This document shows, one piece after another, positions 43,296 through 52,700 of a DNA stretch of 64,000 bases; position 1 is the stretch's first letter; each line of letters begins with the position of its first letter. Location of the stretch: the NCBI RefSeq assembly GCF_030717845.1, contig NZ_JAUZVZ010000014.1:1-64000 (forward strand), in the 5' to 3' direction. Under the pieces are notes generated by a model, which was given only the letters and a program-made list of their open reading frames with translations, was not told the origin of the DNA and made no database searches. This DNA comes from Alkalimonas collagenimarina. GTDB lineage: Bacteria > Pseudomonadota > Gammaproteobacteria > Enterobacterales > Alteromonadaceae. The translations under genes and the position numbers were made by a program.

Positions 43296-44837
43296 TTAGT
43301 CATTAGGCAAAGGTGTGGATGATGCCTTTGGTAAACGTTGCAAAGCGTCAACCAACATTGGCATATCGAAAGGCTCATTCAGTGGCAGCAAGGTGCCCGC
43401 TGACCAGACGCCAAAACTGTGATCTTCCCGGATGATGACCAGCTTGTCTTTATAAAAACTATAAATCTCATGCTGGCTAATGGCTATCTTAGGGATATTT
43501 CGAGGCTGCAGCAAAGAATCACCAACAAGGCTTGGTGAAGCCTGACAGCCAGCTGCTGCCAAAATAGTGGGCAGGATATCCAAATGCATGCTTGCTGAGA
43601 ACTGCTGCTGTTGCCGTAATGCTGGCCAACGATACCATGCTGCAGCAGGTGCCAGAGTAAACTGGCGGTGTTGACTGGTTAATTCAAACACAATCAATGG
43701 GCTTTGATTGGCATACTGCTGCCAGTTTTGTTGGATCGCATGCTCAAAAATAATTTGGATCGGCGCTGATGGTAAATCAAAATCTGCCAGCCATGGCAAT
43801 TGAATGTCTGTTAATGATTGAGCTTGTTGCAGCCCGATGCGTTGCTGACTTTGCTGCAGCCACAAAGGCGGTGTTTGCAACAAACTGTTATAGGAGTCGC
43901 TATCGGTAAATTGGCCATGCAGCAGATGAAACAAAGCTTCAGCGGGCTCTGTAGGGGCGAAATGAGGAGTTAATGTCCTTAACCCTTGCTGCGCTACCCA
44001 CTGCTGCTGGCTTGCCGTGAGTGGTGAGGTAATCAGGATGGTTAAGGGCTGTATATTTTGTTCCGCATCGCAATAGGCGCTGGTTTGGACCGGCGTTAGT
44101 CGATCCAATGAATCAAGAGGCTCTAGTTGGCTGCTTTGTCGTTGCTGTCGGTCAAGCAGTTGATAGCGGGCTAAAAAGCTTTTGGCGGTGGCTGGGTAGG
44201 TCAGCGGTAACACATTATCTTGCCGAACCACATCCAGCTTTAACTGGGCGTCCGCCCAGATATGCACCACATGGCTTAAGACAAAGCAGACTACAAAAAA
44301 CACCCAGATTGGCCGGCCAGCTGTGATCGCTTGCAATCGGGCCATTTTCTTCCAGCAATAGTTGCTTATGGTGAGTTGCAGTGCCAACAGTACAGCCGAT
44401 GTTACGATGACAATCAAAATAAAGTTTCGGGTATTGGTGACCACCTGCAACTTCATTAATTCGATGGTCTGTAACCAAGATGTATTCCCAATATGGTAGC
44501 CAAGACTGCGGTAAACATAAGCATCAAAAATGAGCACCACCAAGGCCAATGTTGCCAACACAGCACCGAGCCCACGCACATGCTTTTGTGACGGAAACAA
44601 CAAGCTGATTGGAAAAATCGTCAGGGTAAAAAATAAAAAGCAGAGAAAGGCGGTATGACCGAACCAGTTGAGCAATAAGTAGCTCCAGCCAAGTCCTGTT
44701 TGGGGCAGTGGCTCTGCTAACCAATAACTCGCAGTGATGGCTAAAGCCAATAAAATATTGAAAAAGGTAAACCAATGCCCCCAGCGTAAGAGCCGGTTGA
44801 CTTTGTTTACCAGGGAAAGATTATGCTCAAGCACCAT
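43296..44837 (-). CDS. yejM: YejM/PbgA-like inner-membrane protein with a divergent periplasmic domain
   Basis: This 514-residue protein has five N-terminal transmembrane helices with a DUF3413-like region (LLRWGHWFTFFNILLA, FLFFTLTIFPISLLFP) and a periplasmic domain from about residue 200. YejM (PbgA, LapC) controls LpxC turnover and LPS level in E. coli. Here the periplasmic part is shorter than in E. coli YejM (586 residues) and I see no convincing sulfatase-type metal site; the sequence is rich in Gln and Leu. The ATG at 44837 is chosen; the open frame further upstream overlaps yejL. It lies 7 bp after yejL, same strand. Confidence 0.82.
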   Translation of the reverse strand: MVLEHNLSLVNKVNRLLRWGHWFTFFNILLALAITASYWLAEPLPQTGLGWSYLLLNWFGHTAFLCFLFFTLTIFPISLLFPSQKHVRGLGAVLATLALVVLIFDAYVYRSLGYHIGNTSWLQTIELMKLQVVTNTRNFILIVIVTSAVLLALQLTISNYCWKKMARLQAITAGRPIWVFFVVCFVLSHVVHIWADAQLKLDVVRQDNVLPLTYPATAKSFLARYQLLDRQQRQSSQLEPLDSLDRLTPVQTSAYCDAEQNIQPLTILITSPLTASQQQWVAQQGLRTLTPHFAPTEPAEALFHLLHGQFTDSDSYNSLLQTPPLWLQQSQQRIGLQQAQSLTDIQLPWLADFDLPSAPIQIIFEHAIQQNWQQYANQSPLIVFELTSQHRQFTLAPAAAWYRWPALRQQQQFSASMHLDILPTILAAAGCQASPSLVGDSLLQPRNIPKIAISQHEIYSFYKDKLVIIREDHSFGVWSAGTLLPLNEPFDMPMLVDALQRLPKASSTPLPND

Positions 44838-44844
44838 AACCGAA

Positions 44845-45069
44845 TTATGTCGTGCTATCAGAAATGCTGTCGCTGAGCGCCAGGCAAAATTGTTGGACCA
44901 ACGCTGCCCGATGCTGCACCGGAACTTGTTGATTGACAATGTGGCTGACGGTATTGCCAAGACACATCAAACTTAACTCTGTGGTGGCATTTTGCGCACG
45001 TAACTCATCCAGTAAGGTATTAACCAGATTTTCAATTTGTGTTGAGGAATACTTTGATACAATAGGCAT
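44845..45069 (-). CDS. yejL: YejL family (DUF1414) protein
   Basis: This 74-residue protein resembles E. coli YejL: the N-terminal SKYSSTQIENLVNTLLDEL and the central LSLMCLGNTVSHIVN are characteristic. Its function is unknown. The gene order yejK (divergent), yejL, yejM matches E. coli. Confidence 0.9.
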   Translation of the reverse strand: MPIVSKYSSTQIENLVNTLLDELRAQNATTELSLMCLGNTVSHIVNQQVPVQHRAALVQQFCLALSDSISDSTT

Positions 45070-45138
45070 TGAGATACCGGGGCTAGTCAGCTTATCTGGT
45101 ATGAATTGTAACAGAAATCTACAAAAGTAGGAAAATAT

Positions 45139-46152
45139 ATGTCGGTCGATGTCTACCAGTTAACCATTCATTACCTCGAGCAGGACGCAGAGGGGCAGCC
45201 AAGAGCGCACCAGCGTGAAGCATTGATATCCACCAATGCACAGGTTTGTCATCTGCTGGAACAATTGCATCTGGCTTACAACGGCAAACCGGCAAAAGGG
45301 TACGCTCGCTTCAGTGATGAAAAAGAAACGACGATGCAAGCCAGTGTACAATCATGGTTAGCGCAGGAGACGGACTTTCTCAAGCTAGCGAATCTGGCGA
45401 CTGATGAGTTGATCAAACAGTTGGTTCAGCATCAATTAACGGAGAGCGGTTATTTGTTGATCGCGCACTACCGCTATCTGGCGACCGATTATTTGTTATT
45501 TGCCTTACTGGGCAGTAAAGAACATTTTAGCGTCACGCCGGAGCTTGAGTTGGCTTCAGCCCGCCATTTAGATATCGCCAGAATGCAGTTAGCTGCTCGA
45601 ATTGATTTAACCGAGTATCAAGCAAACCCTCAGCACCCGCATGCGATTTCGTTTATTCGTGGCCGCGCGGGCCGCAAAGTGGCTGACTTTTTTCTGGATT
45701 TTCTTGGTTGTGAAGCAGGCTCAGATGCTAAAGAGAATAGCCAGCAGGTGTTGTCATCGGTTGAGGAATACTTAACAGCAGGTGAGTTCGAGCCCGTTGA
45801 AAAGCATCAAGTGCGCCAGCAAGTGTATCAATACTGCGAAGAACAAAGTAAGCAAGGTCAAGACGTGGTGCTCAAGGAGTTATCAGAAGCCTTGGATCCG
45901 AGTGATCAAGATGGCTTTATGCGCTACTGCGCAGAGCAACAGTTGACGGTTGCAGAGCAATTTCCTGTCGATGTAAAAAGCTTAAAGCCTTTGGTCAAGT
46001 TTAGTGGTGCCGGGGCAGGGGTAAGTCTTAGTTTTGAGCAAAAGCATCTTGGTGAGCGGGTGTTGTATAATCCAGAGCAGGATACACTGACCATTCGGGG
46101 TATTCCGCCTAATCTAAAAGACCAGCTACAACGCTTTTTACGGGGCGAGTAA
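45139..46152 (+). CDS. yejK: Nucleoid-associated protein YejK (NdpA)
   Basis: This 337-residue nucleoid-associated protein (NdpA) has TDYLLFALLGSKEHFSVTPEL, ISFIRGRAGRKVADFFLDFLGC and a C-terminal SFEQKHLGERVLYN region typical of the family. It is divergent from yejL and is expected to bind DNA. Length matches E. coli YejK (335). Confidence 0.92.
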   Translation: MSVDVYQLTIHYLEQDAEGQPRAHQREALISTNAQVCHLLEQLHLAYNGKPAKGYARFSDEKETTMQASVQSWLAQETDFLKLANLATDELIKQLVQHQLTESGYLLIAHYRYLATDYLLFALLGSKEHFSVTPELELASARHLDIARMQLAARIDLTEYQANPQHPHAISFIRGRAGRKVADFFLDFLGCEAGSDAKENSQQVLSSVEEYLTAGEFEPVEKHQVRQQVYQYCEEQSKQGQDVVLKELSEALDPSDQDGFMRYCAEQQLTVAEQFPVDVKSLKPLVKFSGAGAGVSLSFEQKHLGERVLYNPEQDTLTIRGIPPNLKDQLQRFLRGE

Positions 46153-46182
46153 AATGCTTTTGTTGTGCTCTATGAACCGGAG

Positions 46183-46365
46183 TTAATCCTTCGGTTCTGA
46201 TTTCTCTTCTGTGTCACCTGTTGGTTTCTCTGGTTGTTGCGTCGCCGGTACTTTATTTTTTAGCTCATCTGGCAGTTTGAGCTTACCCATATGCTTAATG
46301 AGCATCAGGTTGCCAATGATGAGGCCAAAGCAGATCACCAAGGCACAGAACAAGGTCCAGTTCAT
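46183..46365 (-). CDS. DUF2897 single-span membrane protein
   Basis: This 60-residue protein has one transmembrane helix (residues about 4-24) and a charged, Pro/Glu/Lys-rich C-terminal tail. The KHMGKLKLPDEL segment matches the DUF2897 family. Its function is unknown. It is the last gene of the minus-strand run that starts with the EIIA-like gene, 13 bp after the M15 peptidase. Confidence 0.75.
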   Translation of the reverse strand: MNWTLFCALVICFGLIIGNLMLIKHMGKLKLPDELKNKVPATQQPEKPTGDTEEKSEPKD

Positions 46366-46378
46366 AACCGCATTTCAT

Positions 46379-47074
46379 TCATTGCTGTGGCTCGCAAATG
46401 GTTAAGCTATACCGTTGGAAGATATCTGGCAAATAGTGCAGTACGATGGCTTGCTCGGCAATGGGGTGTTGTCTGATGGTGGCATCTAAATCGGCCAGTT
46501 TAAAAGTAGCCAGACATTGTTCAGCTAAAGGCCGGTAACTTAAGTGCCATGGTTCTGCAGCTACTCCGCCTCGATAATGCTGATAGGGCAGAAAAAAATC
46601 AAAGCGGCCGGCTTCTGTACGAAGCCACTCACCTGCCAGCGCAAAGACACCACCTGGCTGATACTCAGTGGGATCCAGGGTGGGTTGGTAGTTGTTGATG
46701 CGGGCGCTGGCTGCATCAAATAGATCGAGCTCGGTTCCCCAATGGTGTCTGCTGCAGCCGGGTAGGGCGCTGTACAACAGAATAGCCTCCAGCTTTTGCC
46801 AGCCCGTTAGTTGCTGTACATCGACAAGCTGTTGTTGCTGGTCATACACCGGGCGGGCGCCGGTGCACTTTTGTTGCCAGATGTGGGCTTGTTGCTGGTA
46901 CGAGCGAAAAGTGGATACCGGTTGTAATTCGATGCCATCTTCAGCTGCAGCCTCAACCATGGCTTGCCAGGCGGGTACCACCGATGCGTGAAGCCTGAAA
47001 CCAGACTCTAGTTCTACCAGGTGCGATGTGCTGCAGCCTGTTAACTGCTCAGTACCGAGCGGTGGCAATATCAT
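46379..47074 (-). CDS. M15 (VanY-like) metallopeptidase
   Basis: This 231-residue LAS-family D,D-peptidase has the zinc motif [12 protein letters not shown] (His and Asp) and EPWHLSY (Glu and His), which complete the VanY/D-Ala-D-Ala carboxypeptidase site. [11 protein letters not shown] is the conserved first block. No N-terminal signal peptide is seen, so it may act in the cytoplasm on recycled muropeptides, or be exported by another route. It overlaps dapE by 4 bp, which ties it to a diaminopimelate and cell-wall operon. Confidence 0.87.
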   Translation of the reverse strand: MILPPLGTEQLTGCSTSHLVELESGFRLHASVVPAWQAMVEAAAEDGIELQPVSTFRSYQQQAHIWQQKCTGARPVYDQQQQLVDVQQLTGWQKLEAILLYSALPGCSRHHWGTELDLFDAASARINNYQPTLDPTEYQPGGVFALAGEWLRTEAGRFDFFLPYQHYRGGVAAEPWHLSYRPLAEQCLATFKLADLDATIRQHPIAEQAIVLHYLPDIFQRYSLTICEPQQ

Positions 47075-48207
47075 GTCAGCGTTTGTTCCAGAATGGACTC
47101 GTACATCAATGCAAGTAAATCAAGATCAGCCACAGAAACGCACTCGTTCACTTTGTGAATGGTGGCATTGCAGGGGCCTAACTCAATAACCTGGGCTCCG
47201 GTTGGAGCAATAAAGCGCCCGTCAGAGGTCCCCCCGGTGGTTTCGAGGCGGGGGGCAAAACCCTGCACTTGCTGCACTGCATTGACGGCCGATTGCACTA
47301 AGGTCCCTTCAGCGGTCAGGAAGGGCTCACCGTTGAGGATCCAATCCAATTGATAATTGAGGGCATGCTTGTCCAAAATAGCATAGACCCGCTGTTTTAA
47401 CGCATCGGCGGTTACCTCTGTACTAAAGCGAAAATTAAAGGCAACCGTCATTTCGCCGGGGATGACATTGGTGGCTCCAGTGCCAGCATGCAGATTGGAT
47501 ATTTGAAAGCTGGTCGCAGGAAAAAAGGCATTGCCGTTATCCCAATGCTGGGCGGCTAACTCTGTCAGTGCAGCGGCCGCTTTATGCACAGGGTTATCTG
47601 CCAGATGCGGGTAAGCCACATGGCCCTGAACACCTTTCACGGTCAGGCTGCCACTTAATGAACCGCGACGACCATTCTTTATGACATCACCGACCTGTTT
47701 GGTACTGGAGGGCTCGCCCACTATACACCAGCGAATTTTCTCGTCTCTGGCTTCCAGTGTTTCAATGACGCGCTTGGTGCCGTTAATAAAAGGGCCTTCC
47801 TCATCGCTGGTAATCAAAAAAGCGATATCCCCGGTTAATTGTGGTTTACGTGATAAAAAACGCTCTGTAGCAACAATCATAGCAGCCAGGCTGCCTTTCA
47901 TATCTGCTGCACCTCGGCCAAAAAGGGTACCGTCTAGCACCGTTGGTGTAAAAGGCGGTGTATGCCATTGAGACTCAGGACCTGGCGGCACAACATCGGT
48001 ATGGCCGGCAAAACAAAACAGCGGTCGACCGCTGCCTTTTCTGGCCCATAAATTTAAAGTGTCTTCAAAAAACATCGATTCAATAGTAAAGCCATACGGA
48101 GCAAGCCGTTCAGCCATTAATTGCTGACAGCCCGCATCTTCAGGAGTAATGGATGGACGTTCGATCAATTCCATCGCCAGTTTTACCACTGGGCTTAGCT
48201 CACTCAT
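47071..48207 (-). CDS. dapE: Succinyl-diaminopimelate desuccinylase
   Basis: This 378-residue M20 zinc hydrolase makes L,L-diaminopimelate. Metal and catalytic motifs are [23 protein letters not shown] and [12 protein letters not shown], plus the C-terminal [11 protein letters not shown]. It overlaps yffB upstream and the M15 gene downstream by 4 bp each. yffB-dapE is a conserved pair in E. coli. Confidence 0.96.
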   Translation of the reverse strand: MSELSPVVKLAMELIERPSITPEDAGCQQLMAERLAPYGFTIESMFFEDTLNLWARKGSGRPLFCFAGHTDVVPPGPESQWHTPPFTPTVLDGTLFGRGAADMKGSLAAMIVATERFLSRKPQLTGDIAFLITSDEEGPFINGTKRVIETLEARDEKIRWCIVGEPSSTKQVGDVIKNGRRGSLSGSLTVKGVQGHVAYPHLADNPVHKAAAALTELAAQHWDNGNAFFPATSFQISNLHAGTGATNVIPGEMTVAFNFRFSTEVTADALKQRVYAILDKHALNYQLDWILNGEPFLTAEGTLVQSAVNAVQQVQGFAPRLETTGGTSDGRFIAPTGAQVIELGPCNATIHKVNECVSVADLDLLALMYESILEQTLT

Positions 48208-48557
48208 GCTAGTTGCTCCTGCAGGTGTTGGTAACTGCTTTCAGAGAAGCCGACCATGTAACCAAGGCTGGAATGAAGCAAAGGGCGCTTGATAAGCGTA
48301 GGGTACTGCATCAGCAGTTGCAGTGTTTTTGCATCATCCAGATTGGATTTCTCGCTCTCTGACAATTGGCGAAAAGTAGTACTGCGGTTATTCAGTAACT
48401 TGGTAGCACTCAGCTCTTGCAACGCGTCGTGCAATTGTGTTTCAGACAAGGGCTGTTGCCGATAATCAATAAATTCATAAGGCAAGTGTTGGTTGTCGAG
48501 CCAGCGGCGGGCTTTTTTTACGGTATCGCAGTTTGGGATGCCATAGAGTTTGATCAT
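48204..48557 (-). CDS. yffB: YffB, Spx/MgsR-family ArsC-like protein
   Basis: This 117-residue thioredoxin-fold protein has the YffB pattern: [20 protein letters not shown] (one Cys in PNCDTVK), [16 protein letters not shown], and [10 protein letters not shown]. The true reductase function is uncertain. The ATG at 48557 overlaps the EIIA-like stop by 4 bp (ATGA). It is next to dapE as in E. coli. Confidence 0.92.
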   Translation of the reverse strand: MIKLYGIPNCDTVKKARRWLDNQHLPYEFIDYRQQPLSETQLHDALQELSATKLLNNRSTTFRQLSESEKSNLDDAKTLQLLMQYPTLIKRPLLHSSLGYMVGFSESSYQHLQEQLA

Positions 48558-49063
48558 AATGAAGTTCCGTGAAGTTGAAAAGTAAAGCAAGGTTGACGCG
48601 AGCTGACCATCTTAGCCGGAATAACGGCCTCAGCTTGGATTGCTTTCGCCGGAAGTAGTAACAGCGTCAACGTTAAAGGAGGTGTTTGGCTTAAAAATAG
48701 GGGATCAAAGCGCAGCAGTTGTTGGCCGGCTTTGAGATCCGCACCATCACGACAAGACCAGACCAGCCCTTTGCTGTGTTGGCTAAGCAGTGCTGCTGGC
48801 AATTCGAGTATCGTCTGCAAACCAGTTGGATGTTTAAAACGTATTGAGAACGAGGGTGTATAGTGGATCGATAGGGTACCATCACAAGGGGCATATAGCG
48901 TATCTGATTGAATATGAAACCAAAACCCGGGACCTGCAAGCTGGTAGGCGTGGATGGCTTCTGTATGCTGATTCAAGGACATAACTCGTCCATCTGCCGG
49001 AGCTAGCAGCTGCATGACTATAGCTCGTTTTTCTGTCCGTGGCTTGATGTCGTCAGAATGCAT
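48554..49063 (-). CDS. Degenerate EIIA-Glc-like protein lacking the phosphorylated histidines
   Basis: This 169-residue protein has the fold pattern of glucose EIIA (Crr): LLAPADGRVMSL at the start, YAPCDGTLSIHY in the middle, and ADLKAGQQLLRFDPLFL like the Crr segment VKVGDTVIEFDLPLL. The positions equivalent to His75 and His90 of E. coli Crr do not hold histidine: NHAFS is replaced by a PSFS segment and the FVHFG block by a TILEL segment. It should therefore not take part in phosphoryl transfer as Crr does. It may act as a binding or regulatory module; no PTS genes are nearby. It heads the operon with yffB and dapE by ATGA overlap. Confidence 0.7.
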   Translation of the reverse strand: MHSDDIKPRTEKRAIVMQLLAPADGRVMSLNQHTEAIHAYQLAGPGFWFHIQSDTLYAPCDGTLSIHYTPSFSIRFKHPTGLQTILELPAALLSQHSKGLVWSCRDGADLKAGQQLLRFDPLFLSQTPPLTLTLLLLPAKAIQAEAVIPAKMVSSRQPCFTFQLHGTSL

Positions 49064-49625
49064 TATAGGTTCGATCGAATGGTAACCATGTCTGATGCAC
49101 TAGCATAGCGAAAAGTGAGACTGCTTGCATCTGTTATCACGCAAGATCCTATACCACTGGCTGTTTGTTCCATTTTTATGTGTTGTTTTTATGAACTCGA
49201 GATGAATTTTCAATGAAATGGCTTTTTTTGCTGTTTAAAATGCTGACACTCAGATAGCGAGCCTTGTAAAACAGGCATATTCTTGTCCACAGATTCTGTG
49301 GATAACCCTGTGCAGAAAAGTGTTTAAATATGCTTATTTATTGATTTTTAGTTGTATTTTCTATTGGCACAAATTTTGATAGTTTGTTTATAAGGCAATT
49401 TTCGTTTTGGTGGATGATAAATGAACATTGGGTTGTGATGATTTACTTTAGAACAACAAAGAAAGTCATTTTGTAGATAAACAATTTTTTTGCGCTGGAA
49501 ACATGGGGCTGGTGCTTGATAGGCACTTTTTTATGACTGAATCGCAATCAAGTGTATTTTTACTGCTGTCGCTGAGTTTATGCTAAAGTAAAGTATTGGC
49601 AGAACGTGCTGGCCTGGAGGTAAGT
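49064..49625. other. Intergenic region between the EIIA-like operon and yfbV
   Basis: About 560 bp without a supported gene, AT-rich in its right half. It must hold the divergent promoters of both operons. The clearest structure is the DnaA-box-like palindrome at 49283-49305. No tRNA, riboswitch or coding frame with a ribosome site was found. Confidence 0.6.
49283..49305. promoter_or_regulatory. Pair of inverted DnaA-box-like 9-mers
   Basis: TTGTCCACA (49283-49291) and TGTGGATAA (49297-49305) are facing 9-mers with a 5-bp gap; the second is the exact reverse complement of the consensus DnaA box TTATCCACA and the first differs by one base. They form an imperfect palindrome and are followed by ACCCTGTG and a long AT-rich stretch. 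Possible roles are DnaA titration or regulation; no proof of either. Confidence 0.45.
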
Positions 49626-50078
49626 ATGAACCAATCGATGTATTCCACTATTCGTGCAGGGGTCAGTTATAGCCAGAATTGGCCGCTTCAGCCTGAGCTC
49701 AATAGCATGCTGCCTGAAAACCGCATGATTCGGATGACGACTTGGTCACAAAAGATACTGCCCGCCATTGCCGTTTTAAATGGTTGGATGCAGTTGCAAT
49801 GGTTTGGTGTGACTCAATTACCACTCTTGGTTGCTATGACCTTATTACTGGTATCGATGCCGGTTCAAGGGTGGTATTGGTTGGGCATCCGCTCAGCAAC
49901 AAAACTACCACCCAACCTGGTACATTGGTACCAGCACTTGGTTGAAAAACTACAGCAAAATGGCATCACTGTGGTCGAGCGTGAGGACAATCATAGCTTG
50001 CGGTATCGTGATTTGGGGCTGGTTTTGCAACAAGCTTACCGTCAATTGGATAAGGCCTTTATTCGCAATAGCTGGTAA
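49626..50078 (+). CDS. yfbV: YfbV (DUF412), Ter macrodomain insulation protein family
   Basis: This 150-residue membrane protein has two transmembrane segments (about residues 43-60 and 66-86), the N-terminal GVSYSQNWPLQPELNSMLPENRMI and the GWYWLGIRSATKLPP block of E. coli YfbV. In E. coli YfbV limits interaction of the Ter macrodomain with flanking DNA. The ATG at 49626, preceded by GGAGG, matches the length of E. coli YfbV (151). Confidence 0.9.
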   Translation: MNQSMYSTIRAGVSYSQNWPLQPELNSMLPENRMIRMTTWSQKILPAIAVLNGWMQLQWFGVTQLPLLVAMTLLLVSMPVQGWYWLGIRSATKLPPNLVHWYQHLVEKLQQNGITVVEREDNHSLRYRDLGLVLQQAYRQLDKAFIRNSW

Positions 50079-50107
50079 TGGCTCAAAGCATGGTTGCTTG
50101 AGCCATT
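50077..50107. terminator. Bidirectional hairpin between yfbV and xthA
   Basis: The 10-bp stem AATGGCTCAA/TTGAGCCATT lies between convergent yfbV and xthA. No long T-run follows on either strand. Confidence 0.6.
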
Positions 50108-50140
50108 GCAAGTTAGCACACGAACCTAAGTTGTCGCTAC

Positions 50141-50959
50141 TTAAACCGTTGCTAGTTTGAAGCAAGACCAAACCGGTGCATGGTCCGATGGTTTTTCAAT
50201 TCCGCGTAACTCATAATCAATACCTGATTCAGTCAGCTCAGCCGTCAGGGGAGGCGTGGCCATAACCACATCAATGCGCAGACCCCGGTTATCCAGAAAG
50301 CCTTTAGAGCGGTAATCAAACCAGCTAAATTGATCCGAAATATCAGGGTGTAGATGGCGGTAAGTATCTATCAGCCCCCAATCCTTTAATCGTTGCAACC
50401 AAGCTCGCTCTTCTGGCAAAAAGGAGGTTTTTCCTTCACGTAACCAGCGTTTCGCGTTGGCTTCACCAATGCCTATATCTTGATCTAGCGGGGAAATATT
50501 AATATCGCCAATAACGGCAATGAGGTCTTCGGACGTATGATTTTGTTCTAAGTATACTTGTAAGTCGTTATAAAACTTGGTTTTGGCAGGAAATTTCAGC
50601 GGGTGACTACGATTCTCTCCTTGAGGAAAGTAGCCATTAAGTAAAGTCAACTGCTTGCCATTTTCAAGGGCAAAGGTACCAATCAGCATTCGACGTTGTG
50701 CATCGGCTTCATCGCCAGGAAAGCCATACTGCATGTGAACGGCTGGTATTTTGCTTAAAATCGCCACACCATAATGGCCTTTTTGACCAAAGTAGTATGC
50801 TTTGTAGCCCATAGCTTCAACCGCTTCCAGTGGAAACTGGTCATCATGTACCTTGATTTCCTGTAAGCCGATAAAATCGGGTTGATGCTTCTGGATAAGT
50901 GCTTCGAGCTGATGCAGTCTGGCTCTTAGCCCATTAATATTAAATGATATTATTTTCAT
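50141..50959 (-). CDS. xthA: Exodeoxyribonuclease III
   Basis: This 272-residue AP endonuclease/3'-exonuclease works in base-excision repair. The motifs are [31 protein letters not shown] (Glu metal ligand), [13 protein letters not shown] and the terminal SDHAPV (Asp-His). Length is as in E. coli XthA (268). Confidence 0.95.
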   Translation of the reverse strand: MKIISFNINGLRARLHQLEALIQKHQPDFIGLQEIKVHDDQFPLEAVEAMGYKAYYFGQKGHYGVAILSKIPAVHMQYGFPGDEADAQRRMLIGTFALENGKQLTLLNGYFPQGENRSHPLKFPAKTKFYNDLQVYLEQNHTSEDLIAVIGDINISPLDQDIGIGEANAKRWLREGKTSFLPEERAWLQRLKDWGLIDTYRHLHPDISDQFSWFDYRSKGFLDNRGLRIDVVMATPPLTAELTESGIDYELRGIEKPSDHAPVWSCFKLATV

Positions 50960-51119
50960 TCTGCTATGGTCTCATCTGGCTGAATACAAGTTGTAGTGAT
51001 CTTACCATCGACGCCGCTTTGGGTGAATCAATACCTAATGAATCGACATCTTAAACTTAGCTAAGTGCAGGCTTGAGTCAAAAGGGAAAAATCCTTATGC
51101 TAGGCCGGATTACCTATGG

Positions 51120-51854
51120 ATGATAGAGCTTTTGGTGCCTGACGAATTTGAAATCAATACAGGGGTTGATACCCATTCGTACCGTTTGATCCGTAGCAAG
51201 CGGCGTCGGCAGCTGGCGCTGCAAGTAAAGGCTGGTGAGTTGGTCGTTAGGGCTTCGTCTGCATGCACCTTGTTGCAAATTGAAAGCTTTATTACACAAA
51301 AATCAGATTGGATTGCTCGGCACCTGCATCAGCAACAGCAGCAGTTGCAACGCTCCAGGCGGTGCGTCTTGCAAGATGGTGTGTTGTTATTTGATCAGGC
51401 TTTTCCTATCCAGCTCCAGCGTGCATCTCGTTCTGCAGTTCAGTTTGATGGCAAGCAAGTGCTGATAGAATACAGCCGACGTATCAGCGATGAGCAATTG
51501 CCACACCGTGTGCATGCATTGGTGGATAGCTGGTACTGTCAGCAAGCGGCTGAGTGGTTTCCGAAACGTGTTGCTGAGTGGCAGCATCAGATGCAGTTAT
51601 ATAGTACCTCAGTCGGAGTGAAGAAATGGCGCCGTCGCTGGGGCAGTTGCTCAAACCGGGGGGCGCTGCTGTTTAATTGGCGATTGATGATGGCTCCACA
51701 GTGGGTGATTGATTATGTCATTGTCCATGAGCTGGCACATTTGCAATGGATGGATCACTCTGCATTATTCTGGCAGTTGGTTCGACAGCACTATAATCGA
51801 ATTGATGAAGCAAGACAGTGGTTGCAGCAACATCAGTATGTTCTCATAACATAA
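51120..51854 (+). CDS. YgjP-like M48-type metallopeptidase (DUF45)
   Basis: This 244-residue protein has a SprT/WLM-like zinc domain with HELAHLQWMDHSALFW (HExxH and the third His), preceded by KKWRRRWGSCSNRGALLFNWRLMMAP, the signature of the YgjP family. In E. coli YgjP has been described as a UTP pyrophosphatase-like protein, so a peptidase role is not proven. The start at 51120 is the first ATG of the frame. It is a single gene between xthA and deoC. Confidence 0.87.
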   Translation: MIELLVPDEFEINTGVDTHSYRLIRSKRRRQLALQVKAGELVVRASSACTLLQIESFITQKSDWIARHLHQQQQQLQRSRRCVLQDGVLLFDQAFPIQLQRASRSAVQFDGKQVLIEYSRRISDEQLPHRVHALVDSWYCQQAAEWFPKRVAEWQHQMQLYSTSVGVKKWRRRWGSCSNRGALLFNWRLMMAPQWVIDYVIVHELAHLQWMDHSALFWQLVRQHYNRIDEARQWLQQHQYVLIT

Positions 51855-51959
51855 ACGACGGTCTTCGTTGAATTAATGTTTCATTATTCAGTCTTTCATT
51901 GGCATTGACTTACTTTGTTAGCGTATAAAAATAGAGATTAAAAATAAAAAGGTTCACCT

Positions 51960-52700
51960 ATGACTACTGCTCAACGCCTTACCCAATTAGCGCAATTGCT
52001 TGATGTAACACGTTTGCAAGATCAGGATAATTCAGAGCAGATGGAGCTGTGGTTAGATTCTGTGCAGCAAGCTAAGCTATCACCGGCGGCGCTTTGCATT
52101 TACCCCATTTATTTGCCTTTGCTGCAGGCAAAGAAGGAGTGGCTGAATGCTCAAGCCATTGCCAAAGCTACGGTTGTTAATTTCCCTGGCGGACAGCTTG
52201 GTTCTGATGAGGTCTGCCAACAGATTGCAAAGGCACGTCAGCAAGGCGCAGATGAAATTGATTGCGTGTTGCCATATCAGGATCTGATGGCGGGCAAAAT
52301 TGGCTCGGTAAAAAGTTTTTTGATTGATGTACGCCAGGCATGTGGTACGGCAGTGTTAAAAGTCATTATAGAAAGTGGCGAGTTAATTACGGCTCAGCAA
52401 GTAGCCAGAGCCACTGAGTTGACCATCGACAATGGTGCTGATTTTGTTAAATCATCAACGGGAAAAGTACCGGTAGGTTTAACTGATGAAGCTGCGCAGA
52501 TTATATTAACTGTGATTGCCGGAGCTGACCGGGATGTAGGTTTTAAAGCATCGGGTGGTGTCCGCACCATTGAGCAGGGACTGTCGCTGATAGAGATGTT
52601 TCAAAGGATCACTGGACGTGAAGCCGATGCACAGCGGATGCGGATCGGTGCCAGTGGCTTGTTTCAAGAGTTAGTCCGCATGCAACAGAGCGCAGATTAA
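51960..52700 (+). CDS. deoC: Deoxyribose-phosphate aldolase
   Basis: This 246-residue class I aldolase splits 2-deoxyribose-5-phosphate to acetaldehyde and glyceraldehyde-3-phosphate. The Schiff-base Lys is in DFVKSSTGKVPVG and the second Lys in GFKASGGVRT. Other deo genes (deoA, deoB, deoD) are not adjacent. The 3' end overlaps the response-regulator gene tail-to-tail by 4 bp. Confidence 0.94.
   Translation: MTTAQRLTQLAQLLDVTRLQDQDNSEQMELWLDSVQQAKLSPAALCIYPIYLPLLQAKKEWLNAQAIAKATVVNFPGGQLGSDEVCQQIAKARQQGADEIDCVLPYQDLMAGKIGSVKSFLIDVRQACGTAVLKVIIESGELITAQQVARATELTIDNGADFVKSSTGKVPVGLTDEAAQIILTVIAGADRDVGFKASGGVRTIEQGLSLIEMFQRITGREADAQRMRIGASGLFQELVRMQQSAD

Noticed and set aside
49064..49625. Chromosome replication origin (oriC)
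   Set aside because: Only two DnaA-like boxes are clear, and no dnaA, dnaN, mnmG, rsmG or parAB genes are nearby.
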